From Epichloe hybrida (taxonomy: Eukaryota; Ascomycota; Sordariomycetes; Hypocreales; Clavicipitaceae): a stretch of DNA of 64,000 nt. Position numbers and translations under genes: made by a program. Below the pieces are notes generated by a model that ran no database searches, was not told where the DNA came from, and saw only the letters and a list, made by a program, of their open reading frames with translations. Positions within the stretch are counted from its first letter, which is position 1. Every line of letters begins with the position of its first letter. The stretch is taken from NCBI GenBank assembly GCA_019022495.1, contig JAFEKR010000015.1:62001-126000 (forward strand). The letters run 5' to 3'. Shown here piece by piece: positions 35,519 through 44,953 of the stretch.

Positions 35519-36922
35519 TCATTGCTTCGTCTCGGCATCGCCAGTGTCCTCCTTGTTCCTGTGTTCTTTGAAGGACTCGAGACTGGCTTTCATGGTTGGA
35601 CTCAATTGATACTCGGGAACAGGAGGCGACACCTTCCTCTCACTTCTCATGCTAGCATCTCTGTGCGTCACCTCTTCGTCGTCTCTCGTTCTAGTTCGCT
35701 TCAGGTTGTCAAGACTAGCTTGATGCGGGAGCGGCCTGCGTCCCACAGGTAGGCTACCGCTTCGAAGACGCTTGAGAGACTGGAGACTTCCGCGACGAGA
35801 GATGACCTGGCCAGCATTGGGAGCAGCGACGACACTCGTTCCAGGTGTCGCCGCAGGCGGCGGTGTTGGAGAGTCAGACCGAAAGAGTGGGTGAATGTGT
35901 AGCTCGTTGACGGAGCTGTCGGGCGACAGTCTATTCACCTCATGTTGAGAGTGCAAACTAGAGCTGTAGCTCTCTATCCTTCGCAATACTTGGGGAGGGT
36001 CCAGGCCATCCAGGCCCAGGGGAGTGGCGGGCCGAGTAGAGGTCAGGGTCTCCGAGGGACTGGCAGGAATCGTCTCCAGTGCCTTCTTGAGCGCTGTAGA
36101 TGACGACATTTCGATGACGACTTGTCTATTGTGTGCATCCACGGACGATGTGTCCCAAGAATCGAAAGAGGTTTCCGCGCTCGTACGAGGCGGTACTGAA
36201 TCTAATGATATCGGCCTCCGCTGCTCAGATTCCAGCAATTTGGTTTTTGAATGTGTTGGTCGGATAGCTTGCGTGACTGATGCTCTTAGAAAACCAATTG
36301 GGCTCATGTTTGTCGTCTGGCTCATGACAACAGATGTATCTGGACCCTTCGTCACAGTTTCCATTCCTTGCTTCATGATTGCGGGCGCTGTTCGGCTGTA
36401 GCGTATGCCCTTGACATGCACGTTGCGCTGGTCATCACCGGAGTGAAAAGACGACGACGATGATGACTCGGGGGCAGGGTCGCGGTGTGTAAGGAAATAA
36501 ATGCAGACGAAAGCAACTTGGAAAATGGCAGCCACAGCCAGAGCTATTGTTAGTCCGATAAACAGATTTCGTCTCATGTCAATAGAGGTGTCATTGTATT
36601 GGTTCGATGATGATTGCTGCAGGACAGCTAGAGCGACTATAGAAGTCGCTGCAGCAGCTATGCAGACAAGGAGCTGTACAACAAAGGACAATCTGGATCG
36701 ACTCCAAGATGAAGGGATCCGATTTTGGGCAAGCTGAATCGTGCCGAGCGCTCCAAGCATGATGAGAGCAATAGACTCAACGGTAGCGGCGACGCCACAG
36801 GCGCCGACCAAAGATGACTTGTCCGCCGTGTTGACGCATGAAGCTATTTCGAGGCCGATGGTCGTAGTTGTGGCCAGCACTGCCAGTGCTCCAGCGGCAA
36901 TGAGAAGTCCGGCTCGCGCCAT
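35519..36922 (-). CDS. Four-transmembrane protein with long disordered cytosolic tail, unknown function
   Basis: Intronless, 467 residues from the ATG at 36922 (an in-frame TTG lies 12 nt upstream). Four hydrophobic helices fill the first 170 residues: GLLIAAGALAVLATTTTIG, a segment around ESIALIMLGALGTIQL, SFVVQLLVCIAAAATSIVAL, and NLFIGLTIALAVAAIFQVAF. A potential N-glycosylation site (NDTS) lies between TM3 and TM4. The remaining 300 residues are polar, Ser-, Pro- and Arg-rich, with many possible phosphosites and no domain I recognise. Two cysteines lie between TM1 and TM2 (ASCVNTADKSSLVGAC). The layout recalls SUR7/tetraspan-type fungal membrane proteins, but no defining motif is visible. 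Confidence 0.75.
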   Translation of the reverse strand: MARAGLLIAAGALAVLATTTTIGLEIASCVNTADKSSLVGACGVAATVESIALIMLGALGTIQLAQNRIPSSWSRSRLSFVVQLLVCIAAAATSIVALAVLQQSSSNQYNDTSIDMRRNLFIGLTIALAVAAIFQVAFVCIYFLTHRDPAPESSSSSSFHSGDDQRNVHVKGIRYSRTAPAIMKQGMETVTKGPDTSVVMSQTTNMSPIGFLRASVTQAIRPTHSKTKLLESEQRRPISLDSVPPRTSAETSFDSWDTSSVDAHNRQVVIEMSSSTALKKALETIPASPSETLTSTRPATPLGLDGLDPPQVLRRIESYSSSLHSQHEVNRLSPDSSVNELHIHPLFRSDSPTPPPAATPGTSVVAAPNAGQVISRRGSLQSLKRLRSGSLPVGRRPLPHQASLDNLKRTRTRDDEEVTHRDASMRSERKVSPPVPEYQLSPTMKASLESFKEHRNKEDTGDAETKQ

Positions 36923-37384
36923 AGCGGGATTCAAGCGGGCCTTACTGGCCCCCTAGGTGTCTTTTGCGTAGCGTGATGTGGAATAATGAGAGTTGAACAA
37001 GGACCTGAATAGCTTTCCGGCGAGGCAGGCTTGTTCTTGGCCGCGATGGTGACTTGATAAGCCGGGTTTGTTGAACGGTAATGACTCGCGAACGGCAAGA
37101 TTCAAATCAAAGCCTCATTGCTCCTCAAGCCATGCGAACTTGATCAACGTTCACTAGGTAATCGATTGGATGTATGTTTGACAGAAATCGGCCCATCAAT
37201 TTGTCGATCCGGCCAGCAGCCCGTCCAGTTTGGCTATTCAGGAAGGGAAACAGGACAGAATGATTAAATGTACTCGGCACTCGGTAAGGCGTGTTGGTTT
37301 TGCAGATACACAAGTGTTTCGCAAATGGGTTCGTTGCACCTGCGGGGTTGCAGCAGCGAACAATGGTCGCAGAGGGCAAGAGTG

Positions 37385-37462
37385 GCGTTGTCCTTGTGCG
37401 TTGTCCTTGAGCGTTGTCCTTGAGCGTTGTCCTTGAGCGTTGTCCTTGAGCGTTGTCCTTGT
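37385..37462. repeat. GCGTTGTCCTTGA 13-bp tandem repeat, 6 copies
   Basis: Six consecutive 13-bp units; the first and last end GT instead of GA. Located about 460 nt upstream of the four-TM gene. Confidence 0.93.
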
Positions 37463-39864
37463 GCGTAGGATTCAGAGACGGCAGGAATGAGAGGCTCTAA
37501 GCGAGGGCGTTGTCATGAAGACGCAATGTGTGGAATGCAAAATTGTTGTAAACGGCAACCAACCCAAGGACGGGATGAATGGATGGATGCAGACAAGAGC
37601 CATGGAAGTTGGGGGAAGGAACGAGTAATAAAGCACTGGTCCGTGTTACGGGATGAATACGAACGCGGACTTCTGGGTAGATGAGCAGATTCTGGTGCGG
37701 CAACGGGCCCGGAGCTACAAAGCTCTAATAAAGACGGGAGAAAAAAAACTCTCAGCAGCACGAAGGACGCGAGTCGCGTGTGTGTATGTACATGTATACG
37801 TACGTACGGATGATGGACTATGTAGTCCGTACAGAACACAAACATACACACACACACATACGGAGTACAGGCCAAGCAGCTGCCGATTGCACATGCATGT
37901 CTGTTGATCGGGGCCAACGGTGCAAAATCCACCATCGTGTTCCTTGCATTGGCGGGACAGGGGTGTCAACAAGGACCACAATTTCCGACCGGTGTGTTGT
38001 GGGTTGTGGTCCGTTCATAATAATACTGTACGGATTAACTTGGGAAAGCATGGCCCATGGACGGAGAAGCCCCAGCCTGACTGACGCAACTGGCTGGGCT
38101 CCTCCGACAGGCCCCTCTAACCCCTCTGGGCCCTCTGGCCCCTCTGGCCCCTCTGACAGGCCCAGACCAAGCCCAAGGCGACTTGCAAACGGCGCATCGG
38201 GCAGGGGTTGGAAGCGGGCGCCGCTGCTAACTGTTAGCCCTAATCCCCATTACAAGCAGCTAAAGCTGCCAGTCAACTTGCCCTCATCTCCGGGTCACTA
38301 CGGATTAATGCGACATCCTTTGACCCCGCATCATGGAAAACATGAAAACATGCTGTGAGCGCTGTGAGCGCTGTGAGCACATGGTGAGCACATGGAATCC
38401 CTTGCATGAACAACATTCCGGTCATGGCATCAACAAGAAATTTTTTGATGTTTTGATACCGTGGCCTTGACCAGACACCGCGTGCCGCATGCCGCATGCC
38501 GCGTGCCAACTCATCGTCGCTGCATTCACAGGCTCACCATTACTGCTTACCAGTTTATCTCTCTGTCTCTCTCTCTCTCTCTCACAAGTACTACAATATC
38601 CCTACCTAGGTAGGTGGGTGGGTAGGCATTGTAAATTCTTTCCGGCCCCCACGCCGCCAAACTGGGCAGGGATCATAGACAGAAAGTACGTACCTGCAGT
38701 AGTCAGACGGACCACTTCCAAAGTTGAGAATGGATGACGGACCATAAGCTGCATGACAGAGTACAGACTATGACGGGGCACAGAAGAGAGCACAGGAGTA
38801 TATAAGTTACAAGTAATACGTGATACGTAACACAGAGCAAGTCAAAGTCAGCGTGGACCCGGAATGTTGTCGTCGTGGCCTCCCCACGTTGCACCTATTC
38901 CACTTGGCACTTGGCTTGATTCTTCACATTACTCGCCACCTACCCGCGTGGAGCCGTTTTCAAATCATCACCACTCATCGACTTTGTTTTCCCGATGATA
39001 TCATTCTCGGTTGCTCAGACAACCCGACAGGAAAAGCACATGACCCAATTGGATGCCCGTCTTCTACGTTTTCTACGTCTTCTACGCGTCTCTTTTGAGA
39101 CAGCGACGCGTCGCGGCGGCATGGTAGGCAGAATGGGAAACTCAGTTGAGATGAACGTTTGAATCCATCTTGTCTCGGTGATGATCAATCTGCGAGGGAC
39201 TAACTTGTTCCTCGGCACCAAAAAGAGCAAGACAGTTCTGATGAAAAACGATACAATGTGATCCGAGGAGGTAGGGGAGCGGGGTGTGCCTGAGACAAGT
39301 TCATGTACAGTCATCTCATCACCCGACGACGGATGGAGAACTGGTTCTTACAAGTTTACAACATGGAAATGTAAACAAACCATTTTGGCATGAAGCCATC
39401 ACCATCCCTATCCCTGGTGCAAAATGCATATTCACCGTGTCTTATGAAGGGGCTGAGTGGGGGTGCAGCTATAGACATGGCGCTAATATGCAGGGCAGGC
39501 AAGTGCTGAAAGCGGTTATTTGTTGTTTTGCATTTTTGTTGTTACGACGACCTCGTCTGCGGGCACTAAAGATCGAAGATGCGCAGTCTCGATCCTGTGA
39601 TGCGACGTCGACGAGGAACAAGACGAGCGACGAGCGACGAGCGATAAGCGATGCTCTCTGTTCTTGTCTGTTCTTGTGCTCCCGGCAACTCCGAGCCAAG
39701 AGTATTTGCGTTGACACGATTTTGCCTCCCCCCAAAAAAGGCATGCCTTTTCCTTCTGCCCATTGTGCATGACAGCCAGCCGCATTGCAATTGCCCAATC
39801 AAACCCCAGTGCTGGTTTTTTTTCCCGGCAAACTCTATCCCGATAAGTCTTTCAAGATGATATC

Positions 39865-39912
39865 ATCTCGGATAATATCTCGGAAAATATCTCGGAAAAT
39901 ATCTCGGAAAAT
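39865..39912. repeat. ATCTCGGAAAAT 12-bp tandem repeat, 4 copies
   Basis: One variant and three near-identical units, about 500 nt upstream of the photolyase ATG. Confidence 0.9.
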
Positions 39913-40410
39913 CACTCCGCGCCGGCAACCTTGCAGCTGTATCACGTGTCGGGTATTTTCGCGCAAATTACTTGTCCAGTGCAATTCGAATTGTCTTATC
40001 CCAAGTGGCCGAGGTGGATCTCCCGCTTGTCTTGGATGCTAGCCAATCCGCCACTTGGATCGACTTAGCCTTGTGTTGCTGCGGCTAGTACTGACATCAT
40101 GACAATTCTTTCTGTCCAGCCTAGAGAAAAAGGGGACCAAGGGTTAAGAGTTCTGCGAAAAGCATGTCTCAAGTCCACACCTATCTCCCTTCCCAGACTG
40201 ATTCTTAAGACTGTCAAATTAAGGTAATTTCGATTTGAAAAAAAAAAGAAAGAAGGAAAGAAACCGAACCAGTCAGTCATATCAAAACAAACAACAACGA
40301 GGTCCTCGATATTTCATTTCATCTCTGCATGCCGAGAAACATAGACGCACCAAGTACAGGTCCGACTGACCGCTCTGCGCGCTCTGGGGGTGAGCCGAAA
40401 CAAACAAGAC

Positions 40411-42421
40411 ATGGCCAAGCCAAGAGTTGTCTACTGGTTTCGCACTGATCTCAGACTTCACGATTCACCGGCTCTGAAGGCTGCGCTGGATCTGGAGCCA
40501 GCGGTTCTGTGGCCGGTTTTTACGTGGGATCCCCATTATGTATACAGAGCCAGGGGAGGGACGAATAGATGGCAATTTCTGTACGTCCAATTGCACGCGG
40601 GATGCGATGCTGTGTGACATTGGTGTTTCCCTTCGTCTTCCTCTTTCTCGTCCTTATCCCGCTTCCTCGCCATCACTTCCGCTCGTCATCGTCAAGCCCC
40701 CCATCTCGATCGAGACAAGTACTGACATCCGACTCCGTAGACTGGACTGCCAGAATGATCTTTCAGAGTCCATCACCAAGCTAAACCCCAAATCGAAGCT
40801 ATTTGTGCTTCGGGAAGGGCCACAGACGCTGTTTCCAAAGCTTTTCAAGGCGTGGAAGGTAACCCATTTGGTCTTTGAAAAGGACACAGACTCCTATGGC
40901 CGCGAAAGAGACGAGGCTGTGGCCGAGGCTGCCAAGGAAGCAGGTGTGCAAGTCATCATTCGATCAGGTAGGACATTGTGGGATAGCGAGCAAGTCGTGA
41001 CGAAACATGGCGGCAAGCCAACCATGTCCATGACCGCGCTCCTCTCTGCATCCAAGAAGATTGGCGACGTGCCACGGCCCATACCGTCACCCAAAAAGCT
41101 GCCCGATCCTGGGGAAATGCCCGTGGATTTTGTACAGCATCAGCCAGACACTAAGCCAGATATCAATGCTGAGAGGAGAACCAACGACGACACCGGGTAC
41201 AAGAATATTGCCGGCCCTTGCGGCGACTTTGCCATTGAAACGTTGGATGAGCTTGGATTCGTTCCAGCAACGACTCCTCATAAAGGCGGAGAGACCCGAG
41301 CCCTGAAGGCCCTCGACGCCATCATCAAGGACAAAGAGTACACGGCCACGTTTGAGAAGCCCAAGACGAGCCCTGCGCAGTTCGACCCTCAGTCGACCAC
41401 TCTGCTATCCCCGTTTCTTCATTTTGGCGCGCTCTCCGTGCGCGAGCTTTACTGGCGGGTTCAAGACGTTGTCGATTCCTACGGCAGCGCAGCGTCCGCG
41501 CCCCCGGCCAGTCTCACGGGCCAGCTGATATTTCGAGACATGTACTTTGCCGCACAGGCGGCCATCGGGCCTCACTTCCAGCAAACTGCCGGGAACGGAC
41601 ATTGCCGGTTCATTCCCTGGCATCTGCCGTCAAGGCTGGACCCCGCGACGGGACTGACGACGGGCGACTACCACGTCGACTCCGAACAAGCAGACGAGTG
41701 GTTTCGGCGGTGGAAGCAAGGCGTCACTGGATTTCCATGGATCGACGCGCTCATGCGTCAGCTCCGTCACGACGGATGGATACATCATCTCGGCCGCCAC
41801 AGCGTGGCGTGCTTCCTCACCAGGGGAGGATGCTACGTCGACTGGGAGCGAGGAGCAGAAGTCTTCGAGGAGCTGCTCCTCGACCACGAACCCGCCTGCA
41901 ACGCTGGGAACTGGCAATGGCTATCTTGCACAGCCTTTTTCTCGCAGTACTTCCGATGCTATAGCCCAATCTCGTTCGGGCAAAAGTGGGACAAGCACGG
42001 CGACTTGATCCGCAGATGGGTGCCGGAGCTACAGAAGCTCGATGCAAAGTACATTTACGAGCCGTGGAAGGCGCCCATTCAGGACCTGAAGAAGGCTGGC
42101 GTCCGGGTCAAGGGCGATGGGCTGCGGGACGTGGAGGAGGGGACATATCCCAAGCCCATGTTTGACTTCAACGAGCGACGAGACGCGTGTCTTGCGGCGA
42201 TGAAGACGGCCTACGGCGTCGGACTGTATGGGGACGATGAGCGAGTTTCGACTGGTGCCTGGCGCGAAATGTTTCCAGAGGGCCAAGGCGAGATCCAAGG
42301 CCGCTTCGACAGTGATTCCGGCGAGAACGCTGATGACGGGGACGAGGAAGGGGATGACGTGGGCGGCAAAAGACCGAGAAAGGCGAGCTCCGCGACGGCA
42401 TCGAAGAAGCTAAAGACGTAA
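40411..42421 (+). CDS. (6-4) photolyase / animal-type cryptochrome family protein
   Basis: Exon 1 is 40411-40580 and exon 2 is 40741-42421; the 160-nt intron (GTACGT ... TAG) joins as RWQFL-LDCQNDL. The product has 616 residues. The N-terminal alpha/beta domain starts VVYWFRTDLRLHDSPALKAA. The FAD domain has LLSPFLHFGALSVRELYW, GQLIFRDMYFAAQ, FPWIDALMRQLRHDGWIHH, LGRHSVACFLTRG, and CNAGNWQWLSCTAFF. The two histidines in HHLGRH correspond to those used by (6-4) photolyases, and the Asn in NAGNW is the photolyase-type residue facing FAD N5. The C-terminal tail is acidic, then basic (GGKRPRKASS, KKLKT), a likely nuclear signal. The enzyme repairs UV (6-4) photoproducts with light; some fungal members also signal light. 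It is not a class I CPD photolyase by these motifs. Confidence 0.93.
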
Positions 42422-42500
42422 CGCAACGTAGGTGGGCATTAGATTCAAATATTAGTGAAAGATCAAAGTCCCCCCCCCAGATGCGGCTCCAAGTCTCCCA

Positions 42501-43580
42501 TCAATACTCAACCCGCCGATCCGCCAACCTGGACCACTCCATAGCCCATAATCTCCTCTCCCCATCCTCCTTCTCCAACTCGGCTTCCGACAACCGCGTA
42601 AACATGTCACTCTTTCCATTACAAGCAGCCGTATATATCCTCTGCTCCGACTCCTCCGAATCACTTCTCCTCAGCAAGTCCACCAACTCGACGTCCGCCT
42701 CCACCATTCCGGCGTCCGCTAACCTCGCAAACACCTCTCTTGCGTCATCCTCCCTCCCCGTCTTGGCGTATACTTTGCCCAAGCACAATTCACAATAAGG
42801 CCGCCATTCAAAGTCCCCACCGATATGAAGAGCGCGCCTCAACACAGCCGCCGCACCATCATACCGCCCTTGCTCAAGGAGCAGCTCCCCCTCGGCAGTC
42901 AGGGCGTCCGCATCCCTCCCACTACGTAGTAGCTGCTTGAAGCGCGCCTCGACCCTTTGAAGCTGCGGGATGCGAGAGTACGCCCCAGACCGGATGAGTT
43001 GTCTGGCGAGAGAGAGCGTGGCAGGCCGGTGGCCCATCTCCGAGGCGGATGACCAGAGTGCTGTGGCGAACGCGTCTGCCGAACTGGAACGGATCTGACG
43101 CATGATGCATGCTACTGCGTGGAGAGTCTCTGCAGATACATTATCCTCTGGTGACGAGCGACAGGCGTCAGTTCAGGAATTGAGTACCCTGAATAGGGAG
43201 TGTGATGCAAATTCAAGAGTGGTGACCAGGGAGTGTGATGCAAACTCAAGAGTGGCGACTAGGGAGTGTGATGCAAAGGACGCACTGGGAGAGAATGACA
43301 CAGCCCAGGGACTCGAGCCGCGACGAATAGCTTCTGTGAATTTTTGCGCGACGACGTAGTATTCTGCGCAGGAGAGGTGTTTGAACGAGTTGCCGTTTCG
43401 CGAGATGACGCTTTCGAAGGAGGCCTGTGGGATTTGGGACAGGTTGAAGACTTCGGAGCGGGAGGGGGCGGCATAGCCTCGACCTTGGTGGCGGTGCACG
43501 AGATGTGAGGTCACGGAGAGGACATTTCGTCGGGATGTGAAGAGGGCGGGTTTGGCGAGTACTGCTCGTCTGGTGGCCAT
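42501..43580 (-). CDS. Mitochondrially targeted TPR-like protein
   Basis: Exon 1 is 43580-43286 and exon 2 is 43147-42501, giving 313 residues. The intron (43285-43148, 138 nt) has donor GTGCGT, branch CTGAC and acceptor CAG and was chosen because phases match (1 nt + 2 nt). The N-terminus is Arg-, Ser- and Ala-rich without acid residues (MATRRAVLAKPALFTSRRN ... GRGYAAP), a typical mitochondrial presequence. Exon 2 contains TPR/Sel1-type helical pairs: GELLLEQGRYDGAAAVLRRA, then CELCLGKVYAKTGREDDARE and a third partial unit. Partner and role unknown. It ends 80 nt from the photolyase stop (convergent) and is divergent from utp16. The alternative acceptor at GCAG nearby would drop five codons. 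Confidence 0.78.
43195..43279. repeat. 33-bp minisatellite inside the TPR-gene intron, 2.6 copies
   Basis: Two 33-bp units (43195-43227, 43228-43260) differ at three positions and are followed by a 19-nt partial copy. On the coding strand the repeat begins about 6 nt inside the intron and encodes an 11-residue repeat (FASHSLVATLE type) if the intron is retained. Confidence 0.93.
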
Positions 43581-44030
43581 TGTGACTTTGTGTTGACGAG
43601 ACGCTGACGCTTGATGCAAAATGTCAAATCTCATGTTATCAAGATGACAAGATCTAAGCACAACTCCGAGGTCCACCGACGCGCATGCCACCAATCAAAT
43701 CCCTCCAATGCCACCAAGCAATCCACTTTATTTATTTTTTTCTTCGACGTCCAAAGGAAAAAAGTGATGCTTTTATGAGCCGAGCATGTCACACATTCAG
43801 CGCTCTCGAAACCCGGTGACAATTGAAACAAGTACACGGTTCTGGGGGTTTTTTTTTATACAACATTTCATGGCTGTAGATGATTCCTTCTCATTAGTCA
43901 CATCACGTCTGTAACACAACGACAACTTGTCATCTCTACTCCACCAAATCCACCAGCACCCCCCTCCGAAACTCAGCAAAATCTCACTCGACATCCTTTC
44001 CCTTCCCTTCCACCGCCCGCCATACTCAGC
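43581..44030. promoter_or_regulatory. Divergent promoter region of the TPR gene and utp16
   Basis: 450 bp between start codons. A CT-rich tract (43990-44020) precedes the utp16 ATG. No coding signal. Confidence 0.5.
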
Positions 44031-44953
44031 ATGCCCGTACAGACGCGCAAGAGAAAAGCTGCCCTCGCGGCGTCATCCCAGGCTGGGCCCGAGGCTGAGC
44101 CCTCCAAAGGAAATACACCCACCAAGCGTCGGAACAACCTCCCCGTGCGGTCAAAGGAGGATGAGGCGGCCGCAGCAAAGGAAGAGGACAAGTTCAAGGG
44201 CAATGTCGTCACGTTTGATGACCAGGGCAACGCAGACAAGGAGCTCGCTGTTCCTGCGACGGACCCCGCTGCGCCATCATTGAGGCAGGACGAGTCGAGG
44301 GCCAGTGATAGCGATGAGGCGCCCGAGGCGGTGTCCACGTCAAAGGTCGCCAAGGAGATGATGGAGTCTGCTCAGGCGGTGAAGAAGATGGCGCAAGAGT
44401 ATGTCTCCTTTTTCCTCTCGTGAAGATGATATGCCATCTTTACATGGAATCCCCCCCCCCCCCCATGTGCTTGCTTGCTGACTAGAGCAGACAAGCAGCC
44501 GCCTCCAAGAAGAGGCGGCAACAGCGCGACGCTCTCTTCAAGCAACAGGCCTCGGAGCGCAATAACGCCAACCCCGATGAGGACGTGCCTTGTTTGCCTG
44601 ACACGGGGAGAAAGCGCGCGGAGAGGACAGCGATCCCTGACGTCCTGCCAGCTGAGTTCCTCGCCGATTCGTCCAGTGAGGAGGACGAGGAGGATGCGTC
44701 CCGCGACCAAGGCGATGCCTCGGGTTCGACGCGACGCGGGAGAAGCATCCCGTCTATTGAGAAGAGGCTCGCGAGGCAAGGGAGGGGCCCGCGCGACGAG
44801 GCAATCGGCTCGACGGTCTACAGGGTATCGAGGGACGTGGACGCGAGGTTGGCGCCAAAGGTCAGGAAGTATGCTAGGAGTTCGAAGCATGCGTTGCTGA
44901 AGAGGGGAAGGGAGCCTGTCAAGGGGCCGGGCTCGAGCTTCTTCAGGAAGTGA
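44031..44953 (+). CDS. utp16: U3 snoRNP-associated protein, Utp16/Bud21 family
   Basis: Exon 1 is 44031-44398 and exon 2 is 44491-44953, giving 276 residues. The 92-nt intron has donor GTATGT, branch CTGACTAG and acceptor CAG; it joins KKMAQE-QAAASKKRRQQRDALFKQQA. The protein is highly charged, with a basic N-terminus, the motif SDSDEAPEAVSTSKVAKEMM, a basic helix, then VLPAEFLADSSSEEDEED and a basic C-terminus ending SSFFRK. The DEAPE motif plus KKRR-LFKQQ helix and PEEFL-like box match fungal Utp16/Bud21, a non-essential part of the small-subunit processome that acts in 18S rRNA maturation. The intron contains a C14 run (44451-44464). Assignment rests on motif memory. Confidence 0.82.

Larger units (their letters stand above)
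36923..40410. other. 3.5-kb gene-poor region between divergent genes
   Basis: Promoters of the four-TM gene (left) and the photolyase gene (right). Contains tandem repeats at 37385-37462 and 39865-39912, a TACGGAGTA 9-mer at 37859-37867, and CCCCTCTGG-type repeats near 38110-38150. No coding region supported. Confidence 0.5.
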
